In this document: piece by piece, positions 1-9,518 of the stretch
Numbering within the stretch: the stretch's first letter is position 1
How the letters are laid out: every line of letters starts with the position of its first letter
DNA from: Pseudomonadota bacterium
GTDB lineage: Bacteria; Pseudomonadota; Gammaproteobacteria; Burkholderiales; REEB80
DNA length: 55,343 nucleotides
Reading direction: 5' to 3'
Assembly: GCA_018971485.1 (NCBI GenBank)
Contig: JAGXAQ010000010.1
Location: 1 to 55,343 of the forward strand
The notes under the pieces: model-generated
Told to the model about the DNA's origin: nothing
What the model saw: only the letters and a program-made list of their open reading frames with translations
Databases searched by the model: none
Position numbers and translations under genes: made by a program

Positions 1-1
1 G

Positions 2-91
2 AGCGCCCGCCTTGAGGCCGAACGCTTCCAGAAAGTAGGCGACCAGCTCAAAGGCAACCTCTATAGCCTGGGCGTCCAATACGGCTTCTAA
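2..91 (+). CDS. 3' end of an outer-membrane protein gene (partial)
   Basis: Only the last 29 codons are inside the window; the reading frame is open from base 2 to a TAA at 89-91. The peptide ends in NLYSLGVQYGF. A terminal phenylalanine preceded by alternating hydrophobic residues is the usual C-terminal signature of outer-membrane beta-barrel strands recognised by the BAM complex. The family cannot be named from this fragment; a porin or opacity-type barrel is the likeliest reading. A strong hairpin follows immediately, so this is the last gene of its transcript. Confidence 0.6.
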   Translation, partial: SARLEAERFQKVGDQLKGNLYSLGVQYGF

Positions 92-100
92 CCACCCCCA

Positions 101-122
101 CCCCCATCCTTCAGGATGGGGG
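101..122 (+). terminator. Hairpin after the outer-membrane protein gene
   Basis: Perfect 9-bp stem CCCCCATCC/GGATGGGGG with a TTCA tetraloop, starting 9 bases after the stop codon. No T-run follows, so it may act as a transcript-end or mRNA-stabilising hairpin rather than a classical intrinsic terminator. Confidence 0.6.
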
Positions 123-235
123 AACATTCCCCGCAATACCTGCCAAGCAATGAATAAAATCTCTTTAAGATGAACTTTTCATTTCACTTGAACGTAAAAT
201 CTGAAAGGGGTTAAATTAAAGGCGATTTATGAAAA

Positions 236-304
236 CAAAAAAAACCGCCAGTGGGGGACCGGCGGCATAACGCGCCAGGGAGGCGCAAGGAGAATCGGCT
301 ATAC
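236..304 (-). ncRNA. Candidate sRNA with C-rich loops
   Basis: On the minus strand, about 70 nt starting near 304 show three things in order. First is an unpaired TTCTCCTTG (299-291 region), complementary to a Shine-Dalgarno core. Second is hairpin 1, GCGCC-TCCCT-GGCGC (286-272). Third is hairpin 2, CCGCC/GGCGG (265-245), whose loop contains CCCCC, followed directly by eight Ts (244-237). That is the layout of an intrinsically terminated small RNA with anti-SD, C-rich loops. A heat-shock-type promoter sits at the right distance upstream (310-337). No open reading frame explains the segment. The general architecture recalls the CcsR/cuckoo type of C-rich-loop sRNAs, but membership of a named family is inference. 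Confidence 0.6.
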
Positions 305-309
305 TTCTT

Positions 310-337
310 TAATGAGGGCAAAAAGGTAAATTTCAAG
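310..337 (-). promoter_or_regulatory. Sigma-32-like promoter for the candidate sRNA
   Basis: Minus strand: CTTGAAA (337-331), a 13-base spacer, then CCTCATTA (317-310). CTTGAAA is an exact match to the RpoH -35 core, and CCTCATTA matches CCCCATNT at most positions with the usual spacing. The predicted start is around 303, just before the anti-SD stretch of the candidate sRNA. Confidence 0.5.
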
Positions 338-398
338 CAACAAGTTAAATTTTAACTGTAAAGTACGCGTATTAATTCTACATCATATTTCACAAAAC

Positions 399-428
399 TT
401 GACAGGCCACGGTATCAAACGGTATCAA
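399..428 (+). promoter_or_regulatory. Putative sigma-70 promoter of tamAB
   Basis: TTGACA at 399-404 (perfect -35), then an 18-base spacer and TATCAA at 423-428 as a weak -10. The -10 lies in the second copy of a GGTATCAA direct repeat, which could be a regulator half-site pair. The start of transcription would leave a leader of about 135 bases. Confidence 0.4.
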
Positions 429-572
429 TAAAGAAAAGACACCAAGCTTTCCTGTTTATTAACAGGATACGAAATAGGCTTTATCAAACCTGTCTCCTAC
501 TTTATGTAGATTTTCGCCATTTAAACTTAAAATAACCTTAAGACAAGGTCTATCAAGGATAAAACCTGCAAT

Positions 573-2405
573 ATGCCCGATTTAAAAAAAATGTCCTATT
601 TACTATCACGCCTACTTTATTCTGGCTTCAAACTAAAAAAAAATAATTTTCAACCAATCCGAAATACCAGATCCCCTGAATATTTTTATTCCAGCTGGCA
701 CTGGATAGCATGTCTTGCCATTTTCTTTCTCCTTAAATCATCACCTTCTCAGGCAGACGATTACCAGGTAAAAATTCTAGCACCAAAAAATATCCAAGTT
801 TTACTTGAGCATAACCTAGAATTAATCAGCAATAAAAAAGCTCAATCAATTCCACCTGATTATCTGGCGCTACTTATTAAAAAAACACCATTACAAATCA
901 AAAAGATATTATCGACGCAAGGATATTTTAACTCGAAAGAAAGTATAAAAAAGTCAATCCAAAATCATCTACCGCTATTTATTATTCATGTTCAAATCGG
1001 ACCCCAGGCCATCATTCATCGCGTTCACCTCCTCATACTGGGTAACGCAAGCAAAAGCAAAACAGACTACATACATTCATGGCCCCTGCATTCAGGAAAA
1101 CCCTTTACTGTTAATGCATGGGCAGACGCAAAATCTACCCTGCTTAGCCAGATCAAGGAGGATTACCCCCTTGCTAAAATTACGCACAGCCTGGCTCTGG
1201 TCAATCCCCACAACAATACTGTTGACCTATCCGTTACGATCAACAGTGGGCCCAAGGTTTTTTTGGGCGCCTTAAAAATTCACGGGCTAAAACGATACCC
1301 TGACACGATTATCAAAAACATTATCACTATCTACCCTCATGAACCTTATAATCGAAGCGTACTCGATCGCTTTTCCGAAAAACTCTCTGAGACTGGATAT
1401 TTTGATACGGCAACAGTAAGGATCGGTACGCCTAACAATCAAAATATTGTCCCTGTTGAAGTTCACGTCATTGAACACCCCAGGAAAAAAATAAATGCTA
1501 GTATCGGCTATAACTCAGATATTGGACCACAATTCAACATAAATTATCTTGATCTCGACTTAAGGCATTCTACCTGGCAATTCAACCCTTCCTTAAATAT
1601 TGCACGACAACTACAAAACTATAACCTGAATTTTCTTCTGCCGAGAGCGCAGCCTGGTTTAAGTTATGCCATAACCTCTGCTTTCTCCCACAGCAATATA
1701 CAAAACAATGATCTAAAAACATTAGTGTTGGGGGGTAGCCGAATCCAGAAGAATAATGGTAATGAACACATTCTTTCACTCCAGCTTTATTTTGACCGCC
1801 AATCACTACCCTACTCTCCCATCCTAATCAGTAAAACACTTTATCTAAGCTACCTCATTCATATTTTTAGGATTAATAACCGGCTTTGGCCCTCAAGGGG
1901 ATATTACATCAGCATGGGAGCAGGCATATCACAACAGGGTATTATCAGTGATCAATCCTTTATTCGAGAACATATAAAAGGAATGTGGTTTATTCCTTTC
2001 CTGACAACAAACACTCTCATCCTAAGAGGTGAGATAGGGGCTATTGAATCCCGTGGAAGTAACGGTATTCCTCCAACCTTACTCTATATTACTGGTGGTG
2101 GACAATCAGTTAGGGGTTATGCCTATAACAGTCTCGGAATTAATGAAAACGGTGCTATAGTGGGGGGAAAGTTCCTCACTATCGCTTCAGCAGAAGCAGA
2201 CCACTGGTTTACACCAAAATGGGCTGGTGCCGTGTTTTATGACGCCGGAAACGCCTCAAACCGATGGCATATGCCCCTCAAAAAAGGGGCGGGTATTGGG
2301 GCACGCTGGAGAAGCCCGGTTGGGGCAGTCAGTATAGATATTGCCCATGGTTTTGAATCAGGCTCTTCGTATCGTTTTAATCTATCAGTTGGTTATAGCT
2401 TCTAA
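573..2405 (+). CDS. tamA: TamA, Omp85-family outer-membrane assembly protein
   Basis: 610 aa; the family is usually near 580. The N-terminal 61 residues end in a hydrophobic stretch and a likely signal peptidase site (PSQA before DDYQ). Residues ~70-320 look like the three POTRA domains, and ~325-610 form the C-terminal beta-barrel. It carries GGGQSVRGY, the conserved barrel-lumen motif of the family, and ends in GYSF with a terminal aromatic residue. TamA inserts in the outer membrane and pairs with TamB to help assemble autotransporters and other barrels and to move phospholipid. tamB follows with a TAATG overlap, which settles the assignment. The N-terminal extension before the hydrophobic segment is long, so a later start (ATG at codon 7) is possible; no good RBS decides between them. 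Confidence 0.93.
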   Translation: MPDLKKMSYLLSRLLYSGFKLKKNNFQPIRNTRSPEYFYSSWHWIACLAIFFLLKSSPSQADDYQVKILAPKNIQVLLEHNLELISNKKAQSIPPDYLALLIKKTPLQIKKILSTQGYFNSKESIKKSIQNHLPLFIIHVQIGPQAIIHRVHLLILGNASKSKTDYIHSWPLHSGKPFTVNAWADAKSTLLSQIKEDYPLAKITHSLALVNPHNNTVDLSVTINSGPKVFLGALKIHGLKRYPDTIIKNIITIYPHEPYNRSVLDRFSEKLSETGYFDTATVRIGTPNNQNIVPVEVHVIEHPRKKINASIGYNSDIGPQFNINYLDLDLRHSTWQFNPSLNIARQLQNYNLNFLLPRAQPGLSYAITSAFSHSNIQNNDLKTLVLGGSRIQKNNGNEHILSLQLYFDRQSLPYSPILISKTLYLSYLIHIFRINNRLWPSRGYYISMGAGISQQGIISDQSFIREHIKGMWFIPFLTTNTLILRGEIGAIESRGSNGIPPTLLYITGGGQSVRGYAYNSLGINENGAIVGGKFLTIASAEADHWFTPKWAGAVFYDAGNASNRWHMPLKKGAGIGARWRSPVGAVSIDIAHGFESGSSYRFNLSVGYSF

Positions 2406-5400
2406 TGCTTAATAAAATTACGTTTTTTCTTCTCGGTATTATTGGCTTTACCCTGTTTCTTGCAAGCTCAATCCCATTACAATTAATCGCTTCCAGCCTC
2501 AATCTGTTCTTGCCCGGAACACTCCAGGTAAGCCATATCACAGGAAATATTTTTGGGCCAATCCGCTTTGGTTCATTAAACTATGACAGTGCTTCAACCC
2601 ATATCCACGCCCATTCAATTAAAGTTAAATGGTCTCACCTGGGAGGCTTCCCAGGGCAGGTTAGAATTTCATCATTCCATATAAAACAGCTCAAAATCCA
2701 GCACCATAGCTCACAGCAAGGGGCACCCCAATCCATAGGATTTCCTCTTAAGCTCGCCATACCAAACCTAGTCATTGATCAATTTTCCTTCAACCACACA
2801 CAGCTGCATAAAATTCATGCAAATATTGACATCAACCACAATCGATATCGGTTCAAACAAATCAAGGCTGTCTGGAATCAAAGCCAATTATTGCTAAATG
2901 GAAGTTTAGGATCAAAAAAACCATTCAACATCAATACCAATATCGAGATACACTCTTCCTTCACTACCATGAAAGCTTCCTTGACAGGATCCTTGTGCCG
3001 CCTCCTGCTTAAAGCGACTGGAAAATCAGAAAAAGGAACAGCGACAGTTTATGCCAAACTAGCCCTATTCAACCCTCAAGTAATTCATGACCTGGCTTTG
3101 CAAACAAACCGCCTTGACCTACATTATCTAGATAAAAAATTACCCCTCACAGAATTAACTACCAAAGCATACCTGCACTCAACAAACCAAGGGGCACAAG
3201 GTTACTTCATTGTTCAAAACAGTCTGACCGGATCACTTACCCAAAACAAAACACCCATATCAAGTATCCACGGGACAGTATCCTTGCAAAAGGATTTACT
3301 CCGCATTCCAACTTTCAAAATCGCTCTTGATGCAAACGGCACGCTTACTGGCAAAGCCAGAATCAATGCAAAACATCAGGATGTTACTATTGATGTCACC
3401 AAGTTAAATCTCAAGGCATTTTATCCAAAACTCTATAACACAAAACTAAATGGCACGATTCATATCATTCGTAAAACTCCATCTGCCCACATTTTGGTCT
3501 ATCTTCATGGGAATAAAATCAGACTTAAATCAAATCTGGCATTGAATCATGATTATATAATAATTAACAAATTCAAGTTATTAAAGAATAAGTCGGTTAT
3601 ATCAGCCAAAGGGCAGTTTGGCCTAAACCATCATCATTTCATGCTTTCAGGCTTCTTGCTAAATTTTAACCCGGCTAATTTTGGTTCCTATATTACAGCC
3701 AATCTAGGTGCACACTTTAAAGCCAATGGAAGTTTTAAACCAACTCCGATTATCTATTTGGCTTTAAAAATAAATTCCAAAAGCACTCTTAACCATCATC
3801 CTTTTACTGGTCATGTTTTTCTTACCTGGCAACACACCTTAACTAGCACAGATATCGCACTAATCTTAGGTCACAACCATTTCAGCTTAGAAGGTGGGCT
3901 TAGCAAGGGCCACACTCTTCATCTGGATGCCAACCTGACTGCCCTTCAAGAACTAGGGCCTGATTTCTCGGGGCACATCCAGGCAAAAGGAAATGCATCA
4001 GGAGCCTGGAACCATCTGGTTTCAACACTACACATTCGTGGAAATGACATCCATTTACCACATCACATCAGCATTACAGGCATAAAAGGAGATCTGAAAA
4101 TAGGACAGGCACCTACCGCTCCTTTTAAAATTCATGTCGCGTTAAAAAAATTGGCTGTGGCCCATCACATCTTTCCTGCCTTCTTAGTCAAGATAGGCGG
4201 AACCCGTTCCAACCATACAGGCATAATCACGCTATCCACGCCCGCGGAAAAGATCAGCTCCAGATTTTCCGGGAGCTTTCAGAACCGCCGGTGGACTGGC
4301 TTTATTCAGACGTTCACAGGTCAAGGACTGTACAACACATATCTCCTGTCACCAGCCAGGGTTAAAATTTCAAGCCAGCAACAAAACGTAACAAACCTGG
4401 CACTTAATCTGAACGGGGGGACAATCCATCTGTCAAAGTTTCTAAAAACCTCTACTGCACTTCATATTCAAGGCTCAATACATAATCTACCGGCTAGTAT
4501 TATTGAAACCCTACCCTTAAAACTTCCCGTGCAGTCCGAGGGCCTAAAAATCAATAGCCAATTTAACTTCACGACAGGAAATAGCATTACAGGGCATGTA
4601 ACCCTGGATATTCCAACAGGGGATGTCCGGATTACCTCTCTTCATAAGAGACTAAAATTAAAGGCACTCCATCTCAGCTGCACTATTCTTAATAACCATT
4701 TCATCACAAAAGTCTTTCTCAAGTCCGGACTAATTCATGCTGTTGCATTAACAGTGCAGGGTAATTTGACCCTGGCTCATAAAAAACCGGTAATCAACTT
4801 TAACGATCCGATAAAAACAAGTGGGTATGCCAAAAATTTTAATACCCAAGTATTAGCTATGATTGATCCCCATCCTTCCCTTGTCATCGACCATAACCTC
4901 GTTATTTCATCGAACTGGAACCTGACTTATAAAACTGGACTTAAAGGTCAGCTCTCAATTGAAAGAAACTCAGGCAACCTGACCTTTTCTGGATTAAATG
5001 GAGGCAAACTCCCTATCAATTTCCAGAAACTTTCATTCACAGGACAATTTATTCCAGGAAATGCCCTCATTCATCTTAAGGCCCAAGCAAAGCACATCGG
5101 TTCACTCAAACTGGATGGAACACTCCCCCTAAAAATTTCTCTTACAGGGATACACCCGAATCGCTCTTCCAAAATCAATCTTCAAACTAACCTTAAAATC
5201 TACTCGCTTAGCTTTTTACCCACAATACTTAACAAGACAGACGTAATTACCCAGGGGGAACTAACTTCAGACATTCTCATAAAAGGGACAGTCAACAATC
5301 CAGTTTTATCAGGGGCAATATCAGGTAAAAACCTAAGGGTTGCTTTACCCAATACTGGATTAACCCTAGAACACGGTACATTTGATACCCGAATTTCAGG

Positions 5401-6430
5401 CAATGAGCTATACATTCATGACCTTGATTTCGACTCTTCAAAAGGCCATATTGCTGCTCAAGGGCCTATAATCTTTGGCAACAGGATTAATGCTGCCCTA
5501 AATTTCACATTCACCCATATTCCCATTTTTGACATCCCGAAGCAGAGGATTATCGTCAGCGGCAATACCCTGCTTAAGCTTTCTGGAAAAAATGTTCAGG
5601 TAACAGGCAAACTTGTCGCAGATTCCGGAAAAATCACCCTGGAAAATTTAGCCACGCCAAGTTTAGGCCCAGATGTCGTCATCATCGGGAAGAAAGTACC
5701 TCGCCTGCAGAAATCCCCTCCACTTCCAGTAAATCTGGATATCCTGTTTGATCTAGGCAAAGATTTCACCCTACAGGGCCATGGAATTCGTACCCGGCTC
5801 ATTGGCCATCTCCAGATTCATTCTAAAGCAGGATCGCCTATTCAATTATTTGGCACAATCCACTCTCTTGACGGAACCTATGCTGCATATGGGCAAAATT
5901 TAAGCATCAGCAAAGGCGATATTACCTTTCATGGCCCAACCAATGATCCCGCACTCAACATCTCAGCCATCCGAAAAAACCTTCAGGTGCAGGCCGGTGT
6001 AGCAATTACTGGATCAGCCCAACATCCGGTTATTCGGCTCATATCAACACCGGAAGTTTCTGACTCTGAAAAACTATCATGGCTTGTACTGGGGCATGGC
6101 CTCAGTTCAGCAAACAGCAATGATATGGGCACGTTAGGTTTGGCGGCAGCGCAACTTCTCACCAGCGGAGCAGCCATGCCCTTAGGCAAGAACATTGCAA
6201 ATTTTGTCGGACTAAACCAATTGAGTGTATCAGGTACAGGAAACTTGCAGACAACAGTCATTAATCTTGGAAAACAATTCACGAAACATATCAATATAGG
6301 CTATTCCCAATCCCTAACAGGGGGATACTCAATAAATATCAGATATTTACTTGACAGATACTGGTCTATTGAAACATCTAGCGGCCTGACTAATAGCATC
6401 AATTTGCTATTCACACATAGTTTTGACTAA
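2405..6430 (+). CDS. tamB: TamB, inner-membrane translocation and assembly protein
   Basis: 1341 aa, close to the usual ~1260-1350 of TamB. Residues ~5-27 form a signal anchor in the inner membrane. The long middle is a run of beta-strand repeats typical of AsmA-like/TamB proteins, thought to build a hydrophobic groove across the periplasm. The C-terminal ~350 residues carry the DUF490 domain that contacts TamA, including the stretch DSEKLSWLVLGHGL. The start ATG shares its A with the tamA stop (TAATG), so the two are translationally coupled. No terminator with a T-run follows. Confidence 0.93.
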   Translation: MLNKITFFLLGIIGFTLFLASSIPLQLIASSLNLFLPGTLQVSHITGNIFGPIRFGSLNYDSASTHIHAHSIKVKWSHLGGFPGQVRISSFHIKQLKIQHHSSQQGAPQSIGFPLKLAIPNLVIDQFSFNHTQLHKIHANIDINHNRYRFKQIKAVWNQSQLLLNGSLGSKKPFNINTNIEIHSSFTTMKASLTGSLCRLLLKATGKSEKGTATVYAKLALFNPQVIHDLALQTNRLDLHYLDKKLPLTELTTKAYLHSTNQGAQGYFIVQNSLTGSLTQNKTPISSIHGTVSLQKDLLRIPTFKIALDANGTLTGKARINAKHQDVTIDVTKLNLKAFYPKLYNTKLNGTIHIIRKTPSAHILVYLHGNKIRLKSNLALNHDYIIINKFKLLKNKSVISAKGQFGLNHHHFMLSGFLLNFNPANFGSYITANLGAHFKANGSFKPTPIIYLALKINSKSTLNHHPFTGHVFLTWQHTLTSTDIALILGHNHFSLEGGLSKGHTLHLDANLTALQELGPDFSGHIQAKGNASGAWNHLVSTLHIRGNDIHLPHHISITGIKGDLKIGQAPTAPFKIHVALKKLAVAHHIFPAFLVKIGGTRSNHTGIITLSTPAEKISSRFSGSFQNRRWTGFIQTFTGQGLYNTYLLSPARVKISSQQQNVTNLALNLNGGTIHLSKFLKTSTALHIQGSIHNLPASIIETLPLKLPVQSEGLKINSQFNFTTGNSITGHVTLDIPTGDVRITSLHKRLKLKALHLSCTILNNHFITKVFLKSGLIHAVALTVQGNLTLAHKKPVINFNDPIKTSGYAKNFNTQVLAMIDPHPSLVIDHNLVISSNWNLTYKTGLKGQLSIERNSGNLTFSGLNGGKLPINFQKLSFTGQFIPGNALIHLKAQAKHIGSLKLDGTLPLKISLTGIHPNRSSKINLQTNLKIYSLSFLPTILNKTDVITQGELTSDILIKGTVNNPVLSGAISGKNLRVALPNTGLTLEHGTFDTRISGNELYIHDLDFDSSKGHIAAQGPIIFGNRINAALNFTFTHIPIFDIPKQRIIVSGNTLLKLSGKNVQVTGKLVADSGKITLENLATPSLGPDVVIIGKKVPRLQKSPPLPVNLDILFDLGKDFTLQGHGIRTRLIGHLQIHSKAGSPIQLFGTIHSLDGTYAAYGQNLSISKGDITFHGPTNDPALNISAIRKNLQVQAGVAITGSAQHPVIRLISTPEVSDSEKLSWLVLGHGLSSANSNDMGTLGLAAAQLLTSGAAMPLGKNIANFVGLNQLSVSGTGNLQTTVINLGKQFTKHINIGYSQSLTGGYSINIRYLLDRYWSIETSSGLTNSINLLFTHSFD

Positions 6431-6540
6431 AAAAACCAGGCCAACCCATTGCCCCATTCACGTTAGTACTGGTGAAAAAACCCGATCATGACTAAAATCA
6501 AGCAGATCCTATTTCTTTCGTCTAAGCAGAACTCGAGCAG

Positions 6541-7803
6541 ATGGTGACAAATCAAGTGCTGGAAAACTGGGTACTACTTCTCGGGTTATCCTTTTTCTTT
6601 GGTCTTGCTTTTGAGGATTATTATGCCAACCGGCTTCGAAACCGCCCGGGAGGCATTAGAACCTTTCCACTTCTGGCTATGATTGGAGGCATGCTTTATA
6701 GCATTGACCCAACGCATATCATCCTTCTTACATCCGGATTCCTAACAATTGGATTCTGGCTTGCAATTTATTACAAAGCGCGACTCGACCAAAAAGAAGC
6801 TGACCGTTATATCCCAGGCAGCCTCATAATTGGCCTATGCAACATCTTGGCGTATTTGCTGGGCCCAATTACGCTGGCCCAACCGCACTGGATGGCCATT
6901 GGCATGACAGTTATATCTGTCGTACTTATTGGAACCGAAGAAACACTTCATTCCTGGGCAAAAAAAACACCAAAAAATGAAATCCTCACCTTAACCAAAT
7001 TTCTCGTTCTTACCGGGATCATTTTACCTCTGCTACCTAATCACCCTGTCAGTCATCTGACCCAGATTACACCCTATACTGTCTGGCTGGCTGTCATTGT
7101 TGTTTCCAGTCTTTCCTATTTTAGCTACTTGATGCAGCGTTATATCTGGGGCAATCGGGGGCTTATGATTTCAGCTCTTCTCGGAGGTTTATACTCTTCG
7201 ACAGCAACCACGGTCATGCTGGCAAAAAGAAGTCACGAAGCAATGGCAAGCAAACTGGATATTCAGGTCGCCATGATTCTGGCCACTGCTTTAATGTATT
7301 TCCGTATCCTGGTATTTATTGCCTTGTTTAACCTACCTCTTGCCGCTGTATTAGTTATAAGGCTAAGCATCCTTTTCCTGTTAACGCTTGGTATCGCTGC
7401 AGGGCTCTCTCGATTTAACAAAAAATCGCCACCACCTGAAACAGATATCCACATTCGCAATCCACTTGAGCTGGGTTCAGCTTTCATTTTTGCATTACTT
7501 TTCGTTGCAATTTCCATCCTTTCTTCTCTCACACAACAATACTTTGGTGCAATCGGCCTCTATGGAATGGCTCTAATAGTCGGTGTAACCGACATTGATC
7601 CATTTGTCTTAAGCATTATCCATCACGTCGCCAATGGGCCAGGTCTACAAGTAAGTGCAGCAGCCATACTCATAGCGGCATCCAGCAACAATATCCTGAA
7701 AGCCATCTATGCGCTTATTTTCTCAGATTGGAAATCAGCTTCGTTAGCCATCCTGATTTTAATTGGCTTGGCCCTGGGCGGCTTTCTTGCTGCCGTTTAT
7801 TAA
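6541..7803 (+). CDS. MgtC/DUF4010-family multi-pass membrane protein
   Basis: 420 aa, almost entirely hydrophobic with about 11-12 predicted membrane segments. Near residue 35 it has RPGGIRTFPLLAMIGG, which matches the R-x-G-L-R-T motif of the MgtC/SapB N-terminal domain. The remainder matches the layout of DUF4010 proteins (two repeated membrane halves). The function of this family is not settled; links to divalent cation homeostasis come from MgtC and are inference here. It follows tamB by 110 bases and ends convergently with the next gene. The ATG at 6541 has no strong RBS. Confidence 0.75.
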   Translation: MVTNQVLENWVLLLGLSFFFGLAFEDYYANRLRNRPGGIRTFPLLAMIGGMLYSIDPTHIILLTSGFLTIGFWLAIYYKARLDQKEADRYIPGSLIIGLCNILAYLLGPITLAQPHWMAIGMTVISVVLIGTEETLHSWAKKTPKNEILTLTKFLVLTGIILPLLPNHPVSHLTQITPYTVWLAVIVVSSLSYFSYLMQRYIWGNRGLMISALLGGLYSSTATTVMLAKRSHEAMASKLDIQVAMILATALMYFRILVFIALFNLPLAAVLVIRLSILFLLTLGIAAGLSRFNKKSPPPETDIHIRNPLELGSAFIFALLFVAISILSSLTQQYFGAIGLYGMALIVGVTDIDPFVLSIIHHVANGPGLQVSAAAILIAASSNNILKAIYALIFSDWKSASLAILILIGLALGGFLAAVY

Positions 7804-7828
7804 AAATAAAATTATTTTGCCGTATTTA

Positions 7829-8677
7829 TCAAGAGAAATGAACCGGTTCAATATCAAGTTTACCAGCATATTCCGGAAAATCTTCGGCCAGTTTCTTCAA
7901 TGCATCCCGTGCCATAGCAGCACCAACAAATTTCATTGCAGCAGGTTTGTCGCCAAAAACAGGTTTAGCATGCTTTTTCGAAGACGGGGATGAATCATGT
8001 AAATAACCCCCGTTCACATTCCTTAGATAAAACCGGCCTTCTTGGAACGCATGCAGGGAATGCTGGATATGCTCTTCAGTCACTGCTCCGGTCTGCGCCT
8101 TACAACTATCATTAATAAATGACATCAAATCAGCAAGACTGCTATCGACGGTTTTCAGAAGCAAATCAGCCATAGCCACAGCTACTGCCCGTTTTCTGGG
8201 CACAATAATCTGGCGATAATTTCTAGCTCCTGCAGCCAGGCTCATGTCATCTAGCACCTCAATAGACAAAGTATCCAGAAATGCGCTCATTTCAATCGCA
8301 ATACCATGCTGTGACACCTCGCCTGTCAAAGTGATCTTTCGCCAGCCGGCTGGCAATTTACAATTTTCTGGCGCCATCTGAAACAAGGGGGCAATATCCC
8401 TGTCAGTATAACCGGCCTGTCCACAACCTACTCGAGTAACATAAAAACTCAACTCGGGGTGAGTTCTAGAAAACCGGATAAACTCGTCAACATAAGATTT
8501 GATATGGCCAATCGGTAACGTAATAATATCTTCATCTTTCGTAGGTATGGCATAACTGTTTCCCTGTAGCCCTGCCGCCCTACCCTCAATTGCACCATGA
8601 TGCTCAACTGCATAACGCGAAGCCCCTGCAAAATGACGTCCTGCAAGATTGGAACCGAATACGAAGATTTCACTCAT
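7829..8677 (-). CDS. Conserved FGSN-motif protein (phage A1S_2505-like N-terminal domain)
   Basis: 282 aa, start supported by GGAGGAG ahead of the ATG. Residues ~1-130 carry FVFGSNLAGRHFAGASRYA, GLQGNSYAIPTK and VTRVGCGQAGYTDRDIAP. This is a family often annotated as a phage non-structural protein and also found scattered in bacterial chromosomes. The fold and reaction are not established; the Gly-rich motifs suggest nucleotide or ADP-ribose binding, which is inference. Residues ~135-282 are a second region that I do not recognise, with Ala-rich helices. No phage genes are nearby. It lies upstream of nothing obvious on its strand and is separated from dps by 164 bases. Confidence 0.6.
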   Translation of the reverse strand: MSEIFVFGSNLAGRHFAGASRYAVEHHGAIEGRAAGLQGNSYAIPTKDEDIITLPIGHIKSYVDEFIRFSRTHPELSFYVTRVGCGQAGYTDRDIAPLFQMAPENCKLPAGWRKITLTGEVSQHGIAIEMSAFLDTLSIEVLDDMSLAAGARNYRQIIVPRKRAVAVAMADLLLKTVDSSLADLMSFINDSCKAQTGAVTEEHIQHSLHAFQEGRFYLRNVNGGYLHDSSPSSKKHAKPVFGDKPAAMKFVGAAMARDALKKLAEDFPEYAGKLDIEPVHFS

Positions 8678-8841
8678 ACCGCTCCTCCATTGTCTAGATG
8701 TTTACCTAATAGCCCCAGTTGGTATTGGCCATACAACATAAAACAGACAGCATGATTACAATCAGAAATATATCCAGATTACTCCAAATCTTGCGATCAT
8801 GTCATAGTATGAAATCATTTAGATAACCTAACAGCCTATAT

Positions 8842-9312
8842 TCAGCTATCCAGTAAAGAACGTAACATCCAGGCAGTTTTTTCATGAATCTGCATCCTCT
8901 GTGTCAAAATATCAGCAGTAGGTTCATCCCCAACTTTATCAACCAAAGCAAACAGGCCACGCGCAACCCTCACAACTGATTCTTGTCCTTGCACCAGGAT
9001 ACGTATCATTTCCTCAGCCTTTGGTACACCTTTTACTTCACCGAACTCAGATAACCCGGAAAATTCCGAATAAGTGCCTGGAGCTGCAAATCCCAAAGAG
9101 CGGATCCGCTCAGCTATCTGATCCACAGCCAATGCCAATTCGTTATACTGGGTTTCAAACATCAGGTGAAGTGTATTAAACATGGGGCCTTTGACATTCC
9201 AATGAAACGCATGCGTCGTCAAATATAGCGAATAAGTTGTAGCAAGCAGCTTACCCAATCCAGATGCGATATTTTTTCGGTCAGTTTCATTTATTCCAAT
9301 ATTAATTTCCAT
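8842..9312 (-). CDS. dps: Dps-family ferritin-like DNA-protecting protein
   Basis: 156 aa, the usual Dps size. Residues ~30-70 hold the ferroxidase signature: [12 protein letters not shown], then [20 protein letters not shown], with the expected His, Asp and Glu ligands. Dps forms dodecamers that oxidise and store iron and shield DNA from hydroxyl radicals in stressed or stationary cells. A GGAGG-type RBS precedes the ATG. Neighbouring photolyase and Fur-family genes on the same strand make this a DNA and oxidative stress protection neighbourhood, though a 206-base gap suggests its own promoter. Confidence 0.92.
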   Translation of the reverse strand: MEINIGINETDRKNIASGLGKLLATTYSLYLTTHAFHWNVKGPMFNTLHLMFETQYNELALAVDQIAERIRSLGFAAPGTYSEFSGLSEFGEVKGVPKAEEMIRILVQGQESVVRVARGLFALVDKVGDEPTADILTQRMQIHEKTAWMLRSLLDS

Positions 9313-9518
9313 TTCTCAACCTCCAGTTTGTTTCAAGATTCGCGCTTCCTTCGCCACACACAAGCTAAAACTCAAAAAGACAGCAAATAAACAGCCGGGC
9401 TTATTACCCTAATCAATCACTAAATCAAGCTTATCTGACATCACCCTAAGGTGAAAACTTGATGAACAGCAAGGCTGCTCCTGCACTCCCAATAGCATTC
9501 AGTTCTAAATCGTATCAA

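Larger units (their letters stand above)
122..572. other. Gene-free stretch upstream of tamA
   Basis: No credible protein gene. It holds the minus-strand sRNA candidate (236-304) and its promoter. It also has an inverted repeat CCTGTT-TATT-AACAGG (451-466) and a 10-base-period direct repeat of GGTATCAA (411-418, 421-428) inside the putative tamA promoter. Confidence 0.6.

Noticed and set aside
245-286. Reading the two GC-rich hairpins as a plus-strand bidirectional terminator for the first gene
   Set aside because: The T-run exists only on the minus strand and the first gene already has its own hairpin at 101-122.
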